Under the pieces are notes generated by a model. It made no database searches. It was not told where the DNA came from and saw nothing but the letters and a program-made list of their open reading frames with translations. This document shows positions 1 to 10,545 of a DNA stretch of 15,000 bases, one piece after another (position 1 is the first letter of the stretch; each line of letters opens with the position of its first letter). The stretch lies in contig JABUQX010100034.1 in assembly GCA_015478945.1 (NCBI GenBank), positions 1-15,000 on the forward strand. Reading direction: 5' to 3'. The translations under genes and the position numbers were made by a program. The DNA comes from Trachelipus rathkii (lineage: Eukaryota; Arthropoda; Malacostraca; Isopoda; Trachelipodidae).

Positions 1-62
1 ACATATTACTTTCACATTACTCTACTTCTTTAACACTCAAATTACTAAAATAATTACTAGTA

Positions 63-282
63 GGTATATATATATATTATATATATATCTTATTATTATA
101 TATAATATTAATTAATATATATTTATATTTATATATTAATTTATTATATTATATATATATATAATATATATATATATTATTATTATATATATTAATATTT
201 ATTATATTATATAATATATATTTATTATTATATATATATATTTATATATATATTATATATATATATATATATTTTTTATATA
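63..282. repeat. TA/TTA-rich microsatellite tract
   Basis: About 220 bases made almost entirely of A and T, with runs of (TA)n broken by TTA and ATTT units. It begins just after a mixed AT flank and ends where the LINE relic begins. Read on the minus strand it lies immediately after the stop codon of the LINE ORF at 285-287, so it occupies the place of the 3' tail of that element. Whether it is the LINE's own simple-sequence tail or a pre-existing microsatellite target cannot be decided from one copy. Confidence 0.9.
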
Positions 283-284
283 CT

Positions 285-1290
285 TTACTTCCTTACCTGA
301 CCCCCCTCAATTGGAGGGCCACACTGCCTCCTCAGAAAGCACCGGCCGCAATCCTTTGGGCGTTTCCACAGGTCTTCAACAGATGTGATAGAAAAGAAGT
401 CGGCACGGGGTGCGTCGAGAGCTGGGCAAATTTAGAAGTGAGGGTTCTTTACTGTATCTGGGTGGTTATGGCATCTAGTACATGTGGGGGAAGTGACGTT
501 ATCTAGTTTAAATTTAAATTTATAATGTAATAGTTTTGGGTGGTGTCCTGATCTGCACCTAGCGAGATTAACTTGGTCTCTTCTGGATAGTGAGTTTTCA
601 GCAGGAGAAATTTTTGGTGGTTGGGATTTTAAAATTTTGTTGTTAGGGCGATTTTGTAGCTGAATGCTAGTGAGATGGGTATGTATATGAGAGAGCCAAG
701 TTTTGTTGGGGGAGGGGGGGGAATGATGTTATATATGTCATTATAGAGTTTGGAGGGTGAGGAGGGAGGGAGTTTTAATCTGTGACGGATGGGGTTGTTG
801 AATATTTGGTGACAAGGGTGGGATGGGTTTAAGGTTTTCTGGTAAAATTGTGTTCCTACCATCTCTAAGTGGGAAGTGATAGGGAGAATTTTGGTTTCGT
901 TCTGTAGATGGTGGATGGGGGTTGTTTTGGTACAACCAGTAATTATTCTAAGGGCGGTGTTTTAATTTTTTTTTAATTTTTTTTATGTTGGCTTTTGTTA
1001 TTGCTGGGAACCATCCAGGGGAAGCATAGTTTAATGTTGTTCTGTGAAGTTGTTTGTTTATATGTGGTGATAAGTGTGTGTTTTCTGTCGCTAAAATCAT
1101 GTTGGGAAAGTGTTCGGAGAGTGTTTAGTTTACGTATGGTGGAAGATGTAATTTGTTCCATATGTGGGGTGAATGTCAGATGTGTCTCATATGTAAGGCC
1201 TAAAATTTTTGGAGTTTTATTAAGTGGAAGGGGGGTGTTATTTAGAAGAGCTATAGGGTGTAGTGAGGATTGGGAACGGTCTGTGGTAAG
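285..1290 (-). mobile_element. 5'-truncated, decayed non-LTR retrotransposon (Jockey-like LINE)
   Basis: The minus strand carries the last kilobase of a LINE: the end of the reverse transcriptase domain and the C-terminal cysteine/histidine region. There is essentially no 3' UTR. The reading frame closes at 285-287 and TA-rich sequence follows at once. At the other end the LINE-like signal stops at about 1290, where a different repeat starting CAGGGCTGGCGGAGTCG takes over, so the copy is either 5' truncated or interrupted there. No endonuclease, ORF1 or target-site duplication is visible. The clade call rests on similarity to arthropod Jockey-type elements from memory; CR1-like or other members of the Jockey superfamily cannot be excluded. 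Confidence 0.85.
285..1290 (-). pseudogene. LINE ORF2 fragment: reverse transcriptase C-terminus and C-terminal domain
   Basis: The parent protein makes cDNA from the element's RNA at a nicked chromosomal site. Fragments seen in order on the minus strand are: KILGLTYETHLTFTPH at about 1160-1210, the usual K-LG-x-D-LTF-H block of LINE RTs; KLNTLRTLSQHDFS at about 1088-1129; a segment in another frame with NYASPGWFP at about 1005-1030; ALRIITGC at about 925-950, followed by HHLQNETKILPITSHLEM and NPSHP; then, after a shift near 640-680, PPKISPAENSLSRR and CRSGHHPKLLHY at about 520-620. The end is a C-x2-C knuckle (CTRC), an H-F-stop-x-CP block with one in-frame TAA, and DLWKRP. Frame breaks lie near 1225, 1050, 960 (inside T homopolymers) and 650. 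The fragment is about 330 codons of a protein usually near 900 residues. Non-functional as written. Confidence 0.85.
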
Positions 1291-1503
1291 CAGGGCTGGC
1301 GGAGTCGTAAAATAAATTTTTTTGACTCGCGCTCCGACCTTCCTTTAAAATTCAATTATTTGGATTTTCAAACTCTGACTCCACTTCACTTAAACAAAAT
1401 TTTTAGAACCTCCGACTCCGACTCAAAACTTAAAAAAAAAATTTTTCGACGTTCCGACTCACTCCTGGAAAATTGCAAGACTCCACGACTCCGACTCCAG
1501 CAG
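1289..1503. repeat. GACTCC-rich short interspersed repeat, possibly a non-autonomous DNA transposon
   Basis: About 215 bases with scattered GACTCC/GACTCG units separated by T- and A-rich stretches, ending CGACTCCGACTCCAGCAG. The left end reads CAGGGCTGGCGGAGTCG. The reverse complement of the right end, CTGCTGGAGTCGGAGTC, resembles it loosely, so weak terminal inverted repeats are possible. Elements with a CAGGGCT start and GGAGTCGGAGTC repeats are familiar from many animal genomes, and a 5' CAGGG is typical of hAT termini, but no 8-bp target duplication is evident. Translated frames give only serine/arginine-rich low-complexity peptides, so I do not call a protein. Confidence 0.6.
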
Positions 1504-1589
1504 TAAAATTCAAAATTTCGAGTCTGCTGCCTCAGCTTAGTGCTTACAGGTACAGTAAAACATTTTTTTTGTTTCAGGGGATGAATCCA

Positions 1590-2413
1590 ATATTGGAGAT
1601 TTTGGGACACCCCATTTTAGCCGCCACCTAAAAATGGACAAATAAATATCTTTAATAAATTTCAGACAATTTTGTTGGGGAAGAAGCAAACCGCTAGTTT
1701 TTCTGACCTCTAAAACGTCATTTTTTTCCGAGTGTTTTGTAGTGTCTGTAGTCATTGTTTTGGCATTTTCAATTTTTTCAGAACCCATACCTATTTTTTT
1801 GACATTTTTCGTATCAAATTCCAGAATTATTTATTCGAATTTACTTCAAACTTGAAATAATGCATAAGATTGGGGTCCATTGCGCACAAATGTCAAGAAT
1901 TAGTTTTTTTGGTTTTTGTTTAAAATTGTGCTCAGGATCTATTAAAAAAACAAAAAAAAACAAAAAGTAGGTTGTTTTGAATTTCGACATTGCACTGAGC
2001 ACAATTTTCAAAAAAATCAAAAAACTAATTCGTTGACTTTTTGTGCGTAATGGACCCATCTATGCATATTTCAAGTTTGAATTAATTTCATAAAAAAATT
2101 GTAGAAGTTGATAAAGAAAAAATGTCAAGAAAAATGGTTTCTGATAAAAATGAAAATGGCAAAAACAATGACTACAGATCACCTAAAAAAAAAACTACGA
2201 TTCTATAGATGATTTTGTGATTTATCTCAGTTATAGATACTATACGAAACAAGCCACTTCTGCACGGTTTGGCGTCACTAAGATTCCCCACTTACAAATT
2301 TGACACTGAAAAAATAGAAGTTATATGTACACATATATTTGTCAGAATAGTTTAAGGTGTGTAGAGAGAGATCTTGCAATGAGAGGATATAGTGTGCGTA
2401 TACCAAAATCTCC
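1590..2413. mobile_element. Long imperfect inverted repeat (foldback-like element or MITE)
   Basis: The left arm (about 1590-1935) and right arm (about 1995-2413) are inverted copies. The inner ends match perfectly over 14 bases: AAAATTGTGCTCAG at 1922-1935 against CTGAGCACAATTTT at 1995-2008, around a 59-nt loop. Further out, GGGGTCCATTGCGCACAAA pairs with the segment at about 2038-2058, TTCAAACTTGAAATA with about 2066-2083, and CTGTAGTCATTGTTTT with about 2163-2178. Beyond an indel, TTTCAGACAATTTTGTTGGGG pairs with 2293-2320 and GGAGATTTTGG with 2404-2415. The right arm is longer and more gapped than the left, increasingly so outward. No transposase frame is present. A foldback transposon, a long-TIR MITE or a plain inverted duplication all fit. 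Confidence 0.75.
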
Positions 2414-3940
2414 GAGTAATGCAGATCATTATCACACCCACATCGTCTCTATATTCATAATTCTTACTCCTTCTTTTATATCGCTGGCGTTATTGGAATA
2501 GAGAAGCTAATAGATCCACCCATCGAATTAACTAGAGTTGTCAAACTTATCTCGTTCAAGAATCTAGAGATCTCCCCAAATGCTCTTTATTTAATATGGT
2601 ATCAGGCTAACATGTTACCGGAACAAAGACAAAGATGCAGGAGGTTCCAAAAATAAAGATCCTCAGCATTCAATTACATAACACCACAACTGAACAATAC
2701 TACTAATGTAACTATTTCTACGCATCTTTCTGGGAAGAGCAACTCATTGTATACACAGGTACACTATACACTCTCTCTGAAATAGATGTATCAGAATGTA
2801 GAACAGTCCAAGATTAATAAGTAGGTTGCACTAAGGTTTAGAAAATACTATTATATATTATTCTTTAGCAGTGATATACACTTATAGAAAGTTAAAATCA
2901 GATTCATCATATTAATAGAGGAGGATTATGATATTGAATATTAATTTTAAATAAATTTTAAAGAATAATTTTTTTTTATATAAATAGAATTAATGTATGG
3001 ACTGAATTTACTATTTTAAATAATATAAGGCCCAGTAATTTAATGATTAATAACATATATTTTTTATAATTATATGAGGTAATAATATAATAAAATAATT
3101 AGAAACAATAATTAAATAAAACTTTCATTAATAACTTCACTTATATGAAGATCTGATACATAGAAGAATTAATAAAAACTGGCATTCCAGATGATGATTT
3201 TACTCACTCTTAATTGTTAACTACTCTCAATAAAAAATTTTGGAATGAAATAGCCTCGCACGTAAATAAGATGAAAAGTAAATAGTCTGTGTTTATATTA
3301 GTTTACGACAAGTGATAAGATGATTTTCATATATTACACACACAATATTAATTTAAGTAAATTGTCAGTAATAATTCAAATGAAACGAGTAATAATAACT
3401 ATAAATTTATTAAGACTCCTACCAACAATGTAACTACAATATGGACAGTCCACTCAGAGATATGAGTTTATTCGGCTCAATCGAGTGAAGCTGACTTCGT
3501 TTTAAAAACAAAGAGGTTGATAAATGGATATTAACGATATGTAGCGATCCAATTCGAGAAGACGCGTACATATATATAGTATTAATAATGGGTACCTCAC
3601 AATGTTGAAATACTTATAGAAAAAGTTTCACAATATAATACTTTTGCAGTCAGTGCGGCTTCTCTTTTAGAGTAGTATTAGTACAATACCACTATGTAGT
3701 ATATCTGCCTGTAGTTCGAATATAAATATATTCATCGTGACCTATTGGTAAAAGCTATAATAGCTTTTCTACATTTTATAAAGGATACAAATTCATAAAT
3801 TCGAGATCTATATGTCTCTCTCATTGCTGTAGGAGAAGGTAAATAAAATCTATTAATCACATGAGAATTTGTGTAAAACGGAAACCATCGTTTAAGTCAC
3901 TCGCTCTGTACACTAGAGGATAGCTATTTAACAGACCTAT
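2414..3940. other. AT-rich stretch with no recognisable gene
   Basis: No frame gives a credible protein and no RNA gene or ordered repeat is visible. The part from about 2820 to 3420 is very AT-rich with short TAAT/TTATA runs; the flanks are a little richer in G and C. Stops fall in all six frames at the density expected for non-coding or error-dense sequence. If the read-quality suspicion for this interval is right, genes may have been obscured rather than absent. Confidence 0.6.
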
Positions 3941-4855
3941 ATACAGCCACGAGGCATATCTGAGTGTGTGGCCACTCGCGATCCACTTTTAGTCCCCACC
4001 TCGCCATGGCGCGAGTTCGTCTCAGGAAGGGGTCACGGATTAAAAGATAATAAGAGCTCTGATATTACTCTCAGATCGTATAATTTTGCATAGAAGAATA
4101 TACGCGATAGTAATTAATACTATCTATATGTTGATGTATCACACAAACTAACACTTTAAGAACCCATGAGTCGGTTCATTGCAAACATCTGCTGTGTTTG
4201 CTCATTGCCGTCCTCCGAGAGCGGCCTTTCACTAAATACTGAGTTGTTTCTTGTGGTTGGAGACATTATATGGACCACGTATTTTATAGCGCATGTGTCA
4301 GTTGTGCCCGCAGGGCCCCAACATACATTATGGTTTTGACTCCTCTCAGTCGCTTCAGGCATGTCTCCTCATTGTTGGATTTATCAGGCTTCTTGGATCG
4401 TCTCGTGTGAGTGTACGTTGTGTGGGTATGAGTTTGGTTATTGGTTGACCACCACTAATACCTGTTTACATTCTTGTCAAGTTTTCTTGGGTCTCTCTAC
4501 ACAAAGGAACACATTTTGGTTCATAGGATACTACCTGCTTTTGGTCAAGATTTATGTGTTGTGAGGTCTCTACTACTTTTGTATAGTGGCGAATTAATAC
4601 TTGAAGAGAATGGTTAATGTCATACGGTGAGTTAATAGGTCTTGATGTATAGATTGTGTGAAACTAGAATTCTCCCGAACGTAGGGCGTCTTTGTGTTGG
4701 GGAGAAAGAGAGTTCGAAAACAAAATTCAGGAGAGAGGCGTCTTTTTGGTTTCCCTATCCTCAGGATGAATGATGAACCTAAGTGGATGTCTCTAGTATC
4801 ACGACTCGACTCTCATAGCATCTAAGACAAATCCACAAGATCAGGTTGCGACATA
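3941..4855. other. Mixed-composition stretch, nothing assignable
   Basis: A small GC-richer patch at about 3955-4030 holds a near-palindrome, CTCGCCATGGCGCGAG. Short open frames on both strands (up to about 70 codons) have no domain I recognise. One minus-strand peptide at about 4305 contains WGPAGTTDTC, which resembles a Walker A loop but lacks the lysine, so I do not call an ATPase. No promoter, RNA gene or repeat can be supported. Confidence 0.5.
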
Positions 4856-5185
4856 ATGAACATTACATGTTCAAAGGAAGAAAAACTCCAGATCGTTCGC
4901 AGACTGTACTCTATTGTCTATTACCCATGCCACACGCTTAATTTTATTTCAGCAAAAAGTCTAGTTTTATATATGCCACCATTTCTGCTCTTTGTGTCAC
5001 TTATTTGTAGCAATGAAGTAGTATCGGAAGAGCTATCTTTAAGATACAGATGGCACGTTGCAACTGTGACAACATTTGACATTGAGACTAATGTGTGGCA
5101 GAAAGATCGCAAGGAAGAGCTGCGCTCAAAGTATTATCGCCATGCAAACTGTCTGTTCGAGAAGACGCATGAAGAGATAGATTAA
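4856..5185 (+). other. Longest forward open frame in the central region, unassigned
   Basis: A frame of 109 codons from ATG at 4856. I recognise no family. The predicted peptide has a charged start (KEEKLQIVRRLY), a hydrophobic middle at residues about 29-53 that could be a membrane segment, and a charged C-terminal third with WQKDRKEELRSKYYRH. Nothing upstream marks a start, and a minus-strand frame overlaps much of it. A frame of this length can arise by chance in 15 kb of such composition. I list it only because it is the longest frame between the LINE and the polymerase; an exon or garbled gene fragment is possible but unproven. Confidence 0.15.
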
Positions 5186-6079
5186 TGACAACATCGATAT
5201 ATTGTCTATGTGCGAAAAATACACGAGCACTCAAGAGAAGCGCAGAGGCTCTAAGTAAGTATACATAGTGTTTGTTACTATCTCTTTTATATTGATACGT
5301 AATCAATACTATTATGTACGTGCTATATTTAGAGTTATTATAACCATTATATTGCTCTCCCCACCTCCATATTTTCAAGATTCCTAATACCCCCACTGAC
5401 TACCTGTGTTTCTGATGACACTTTAGAGATGTAATTCTATAAGTGTGTGCGAGTTGCCGCACCGTAGGTGGTGCAGCACTATAACGCGAGGATCGTCATC
5501 TCTGTATGAGATCGCGACGATTTCATCTCTCTGAACACAATACTAGGACTATCTGGAGACTGTTAATTTCACGTACAATCTAATACATATGTCTCGACAA
5601 AGATAGTGCGACTAACGAGCACAGTGACTCGATAACAAACCACACACAAAACAACGCAGTAACACACTCCCTCCACGCGAGCGACATCTTCTACACTGCC
5701 TTTTATCCAAACAGCACCATAATCTCCACAACACACATTTCTCTTTTTACCACACTCTAGCTTCTTTATTGCATGTATAGTCTAATTTACCCTGCTTAGC
5801 GGGTAGCCCTACTCCCTAGTATATCGGATTGACCACTTGGAACTGACTAGAGGTGCGAATCAATTCATCTACTACTCCTCTCCTTCAGCTAGCCCTGCTA
5901 ACCTAGAGAGGGTTCCATCACTCACTATTGAACATTTATATGATAGGATTATCCGGAGCACGGACAATGCACATCTGGTTTCATATCGCCACGCGCGCAC
6001 CTTTCTATCCTGCACAACGCAAGCACTCACGTCCACTGTCACTTGGTGCGACGTGGGAATCTTGAGAAGTTTGACTTAG
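5186..6079. other. Stretch without a recognisable gene
   Basis: Composition is moderate, with an A/C-leaning run near 5620-5720. The open frames here, including one of 80 codons starting at 5837 on the plus strand, match no family I know and show no domain or membrane pattern. No repeats or RNA genes are visible. Confidence 0.5.
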
Positions 6080-6420
6080 TCAGAAAGGCAGCCGGCAGAG
6101 CGTCCACGTGAGTAACCGTCTTCCTTGTCTCTCGCGCCGGCCCTCTTGCCTTTCCGAAGCTCACCGAACCTGAGAAGAGCGCGGATTTGGTTTATGAGAA
6201 TATGTCTCTGTTTTCGGTTCCCTTTTCTGTTCGCTATGTAGACATAAAAGGGTTTTTACGTGACTGCCGCACATTTACTCCCCCGAGACTACGCTTTTCT
6301 CACTCCCCTCTCTGTTTGTGACGCAAGTTTTTGAGACAAATTGGACGGGATGGGGATAATAGAATCCCGTACTTTTCGGCTGCTTCAGGTGGATACCCAG
6401 ACTCACAGGTAAGAGTTAAG
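6080..6420 (+). other. GC-richer island with a 69-codon open stretch and a splice-donor-like site
   Basis: This patch is clearly richer in G and C than its neighbours. The plus strand is open from about 6113 to 6319 without needing an ATG, and the peptide (containing KLTEPEKSADLVYENMSLF) looks reasonably protein-like but matches nothing I can name. Downstream, CAG|GTAAGAGT at 6406-6415 is a strong match to the eukaryotic 5' splice-site consensus, although a stop at about 6319 separates it from the open stretch. It could be a host exon or a fragment of a gene disrupted by indels. Evidence is thin. Confidence 0.2.
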
Positions 6421-7480
6421 GACCTTAAGCGTGCTGGTGGTCCTATAATGTCGCCTCTTATCCAGTCCTAATAATCAAGAATTATGTTTTATAATATCAC
6501 TACAATCTCCTTAGGCTTTCAAAAATGTGTTATCTCAAAATATAATATAAATTAGAATAAAATTGTCTATATCATTCCCATACGTGCTTTGAGAGTTTCA
6601 AGGTGGATTAGTCTAATGAGGTTTTGTCGGTTAAAATCCCGAAGAAAATGTTTAATTCACCTTATTCTCGCGGTTATAATATTTACACTCGGAGTGAGAG
6701 GTTTTATGAACGGAACGTCTTCTGAGAAAAAAAGACCTCGCAAGTGTGAGCGTTACAGGTGTATAAAGATAAGATGCAAGTTAATGTTCTTTTCAGAAAC
6801 ACATTAATCACCACTATTAAATAAGGAGTGAAATTCATAGTCAATAAGATACATATAATTAGAATATTAATCCACGGAGTGAACTCTGAGTATAAGTGAA
6901 CCTCCAATTTCCCCAGGTGAACACCTATTCAGGTCGAAGATAAAAGGTATATGAATAGAAGATGGAATAAATAAGTATTTATAAGTCATTATTATTAGAT
7001 ACCTCACTTACAGCACCGCCAGTAGTTCGATTATGTAGTTGACTTTTGGATTTTACGATAGTAATTATTTACTCTAGTATTTTAGGATAATGTGGTAAAA
7101 TATTTACGTCTCCTAATAGACTGATTAGGTCTATATAACTTGCCAGTATATGAATTAATATTTTAGTATCTCTTTAATTATAATTATCTTTTGAGTATAT
7201 TACATTATCATAATTATTATATATGATATTTAAGTTTATTTTATGTTGTTATAATTACGAGTGCAGGAAGGTTACGAAAGATGTGGTAATATTCTTATAC
7301 TCTATTTGTCTAGCTTTCCTTATCGAACGTCTTATTTGTCTCTCATATGTCTGTTGCGTTTAATTTGCTGATCACCGATTTCTTCTCAGATTGAACATCT
7401 CTATCACTTAGCATGTTCGAGTACATGTATTTGATATAGGATATACATAAGCTCATTATTATTAATTATTCTAGATTGAT
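6421..7480. other. AT-rich stretch with no recognisable gene
   Basis: AT-rich, especially about 7060-7260, with short frames only. A 72-codon plus-strand frame ending at 6807 is rich in Arg, Lys and Cys but has no ordered cysteine spacing, so I do not treat it as a gene. No repeat unit, RNA gene or regulatory site is evident. Confidence 0.5.
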
Positions 7481-8460
7481 AAAAACACTTTGAACACAAC
7501 AATCATTCAGAAACAGCGCCTATGACAGCACAACACCATGTTACCAGACAGGAATCAACACTACAACTATACAAGTACACGAATACTTAATCAACCTCAT
7601 AGATTCACCATAAAATATCATCTTCTCATAATCATGAGCATATGTCAATCCTTCGCCATGTAATGAGCATACCTAGACACAGAGCCAAGTATCATCTAAG
7701 TAGAGAGAAACACTCTAGCTCCTGGCTGGAATAGAAAGAAGAAGCATGTAACGTCCTCAGATTACTGAGCGGGCTTTACGCGAGGAATCAGAATCTCATA
7801 TGGCATTAATTGCATATTTTGCGAGTACATATGATTACGACCTTGCATTTCGAGTCTGCACGGACGCATCGGATAGCCAGTCGAAAGAGGGACCTCGAGT
7901 GGCATTTACTATTTTTTAAGTGAGACACTAAGCCACTGATCATTCATTGACCGAGCAAACTCATACAGCTAAGAGTAAATTCAATATAGTTCTCATATCA
8001 CACACATACGACTGAGCATCGCACCTCCACCGCTAATGATAACGACAGCGAGCTACACATCATCCACCTCAGGACGCACACGAAACGACAGATGATATTT
8101 TGACCCCAATAGCGACTATAATACAAATGTGCATGTTGAAATACTCTACCCGCACACATTCACACAACACACACACTATTAACATACATCAGCTACACTC
8201 AGCAGTCATACACATGAAGGCAACTCACTTAGTCCATGCACAGCATCGCATTAATCATACATCACACCACTACATTCATTCCTCCTGTCAACAGCAACAT
8301 GTTTTCTCTCCTATTATACATACTTGCATGTATTTTATTACGATGAGACGACGATTCTACTAGGCAGCAACACATCGCTGTACCACAATCACGAAGCAAC
8401 TAGCATCGCACACTACCACATCAGCTATCTACTATCGAACGACGCATTACACAAGTTTCA
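7481..8460. other. A/C-rich zone (plus strand), no assignable gene
   Basis: The plus strand is strongly A- and C-biased. For example 8161-8220 has about 25 A and 19 C against 10 T and 6 G, including CACACAACACACACACT. Predicted peptides are therefore His/Thr-rich and low in information. It is not a clean microsatellite: the bias persists for nearly 1 kb in non-repeating sequence, then reverses abruptly at about 8465. Confidence 0.5.
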
Positions 8461-9059
8461 TTATGTAGCTTCTTCCCAGGTTGAGTTTTTGATGGATAGT
8501 CCTTTTGTTGACAATTGAGAGAATTAAATTGCGTCACTGCTCAGTACCTTGTGTGCAATGGATTGGATCATACATACTACGGACTCATCAACTAAGTGCA
8601 GAGCGGATTATTCTAAGATTACACGAACACTATTTGTTATATGTTGATAGTGTTCTTCGCATCTTTGTTGTAGTTCGTATTTCTTGTAGTTACTACAGAG
8701 AAAGGAGTTCACTCTACTATCCAAGCTATTACAAATGAAAACATTATTGACCCATTGTGTTGATTCAGTTGATGTTTTGTTGGTGTTCCTCTATTATGTC
8801 AGTAGATAGAGACTTCAATCTTAAGACTGACCGGAGAAATAGTTCTGAATCTCTGTAAAATTATTTCTTTCAGTAAATGATAAATTCATTTATGTTGTTG
8901 AAAATAAATACCATCCTCTATTACATTGTTTGTGCGAGGCTTGTAAAGACGAGTTTGGATGCCTACTGTTTCCACTCATATAAATCACTTCTCATCACTC
9001 ACACTCCTCGCGTTACGAAAAGGAGAAAAAGGTAATAGTGAAATAATTTTTGATTTTAA
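8461..9059. other. T/G-rich zone (plus strand) following the skew switch
   Basis: From about 8465 the plus strand turns T- and G-rich; 8641-8700 has about 28 T and 13 G against 11 A and 8 C. A perfect 9-base inverted repeat, GAACACTAT at 8625-8633 and ATAGTGTTC at 8647-8655, forms a hairpin with a 13-base loop, without a T run to suggest a terminator. Open frames up to 77 codons are present but unrecognised. Confidence 0.45.
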
Positions 9060-10545
9060 CACTTGGGGCAACTCATGACATAGACATAATTATATTATAT
9101 TATATAATCCTTGAAATTGAATTATAAGTGTTATATATTGTATTTGACTCACTACGTAAACTAACCTCAGCTAAGATAACTCAGACTTATGTTATTATAT
9201 ATAATATATATATACACCTATATACCTCTAATATATATAATATATTAATATTCTCATTCATATATATATTATCTGAGTTCGCTTCTGATTTATTTCTTGG
9301 TATTTACCTTAGTTCTGATTCTGTAATTTGACGGGATAATTGGCTATTATTAGACCTATATATTTTACTTATATATAATGTGTATAATTTATAATTCAAT
9401 AGTAAATTATGAGGACTTAGCATGTCTGCATACAAATTGTAGCTATGATAGTTTATAATATATTTACATCATCTCTATCTATTCTTATTGTTAGTGTGAT
9501 ATAGTGAGCTAGTTATACAGATGTTCTATGTGATATGATATCAATTTTTGATTAAAAGGTGCAATTCAGATTAAATGAATTATGGAACAATATAATTGAA
9601 TAAATAGTATTTAAAATATAAAATTGCGAGTTAGAGAGCGTATAGAGAAATAAGTGATTATAAGCTGAGATAAACTTACTATATAATAAAGTTCAATTAT
9701 TATTAATTTATTTATGATATTATATAATTTTATATATTTTATATTTGATATGAGTATATATATGGTTTAAAGCATTTATCTTACTATTTTGTTAATACTC
9801 AAATTGAGATGGATATATTGTTAAATGTCATAATACTATATTAACTTGTTTTTTAAAATATTAGTATTTGTTTAAATAGATATTATTATTCATTCATTTT
9901 GGTCACCTATAAATTGTGGTGTAAATACTTTAAGTAATGTATAATATAATTATAGTTAGATAATTTATATATTTATATGATATAATTAGTGATTTAATTT
10001 GTATATTTAGTAATTATTAATTATATATCTTATAGTATATAATATCTACATTTATATCTAATATTAATAATTTTTTTGTAGGGTAGTATTCATAACTATA
10101 TATAGGAATATCATATGATACTGTTGGCAAATTTGAACTTTTAATAAAGTAAGTTAAATAATTTAATTGTATTACACCTATATAGTTCACCCACAGATGC
10201 AAACACGCCCGATACCAAAAATATAGATGTTTAGATGATAATTATATATCCTATATATTAACTTAATATTTAATGATAGTATGATTTATTTGTGACCTAT
10301 TAATTAATATAGTATTTATTATTTAGGTTAGCTATCCAGCTCTACTGATACTTAACTTTTTACAACATATATATATATAATATTATATATATATACATAA
10401 ACAACATCATTTATGTATTTATTCACATACTATATATATATGGTTTATACCGAAATTAAAAAATAATAAAAAAATACTTTTTTAAAAATTAAAATTTTAA
10501 AATGTTAAAAAATTACAGGAGGTTTATTTTAATAGGATTATTATA
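9060..10545. repeat. Very AT-rich region with several TA microsatellite tracts
   Basis: About 1.5 kb dominated by A and T. Short (TA)n tracts lie at about 9197-9215, 9228-9270 and 10367-10397, with many near-palindromic TATATAATATA segments between them. Stops occur in every frame. It separates the GC-richer patch at 10.55 kb and the polymerase remnant from the central region. No gene is supported. Confidence 0.75.

Noticed and set aside
995..1315. 106-codon plus-strand open frame
   Set aside because: It is the antisense shadow of the LINE RT fragment, whose family motifs are all on the minus strand.
1386..1610. Ser/Arg/Glu-rich minus-strand frame
   Set aside because: It is a translation of the GACTCC repeat; similar peptides arise from any such repeat.
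1590..2413. Inverted repeat explained as a missed-adapter palindromic read
   Set aside because: Such a read would continue mirroring the GACTCC repeat and the LINE beyond 2413; no GGAGTCGG or sense-strand LINE sequence appears there.
4280..4345. Minus-strand peptide WGPAGTTDTC resembling a Walker A loop of an ATPase
   Set aside because: The invariant Gly-Lys is replaced by Thr-Asp, no Walker B or other ATPase motif follows, and the frame is short.
8100..8363. 87-codon His/Thr-rich plus-strand frame
   Set aside because: Its composition follows directly from the A/C bias of the region; there are no ordered motifs and no upstream start context.
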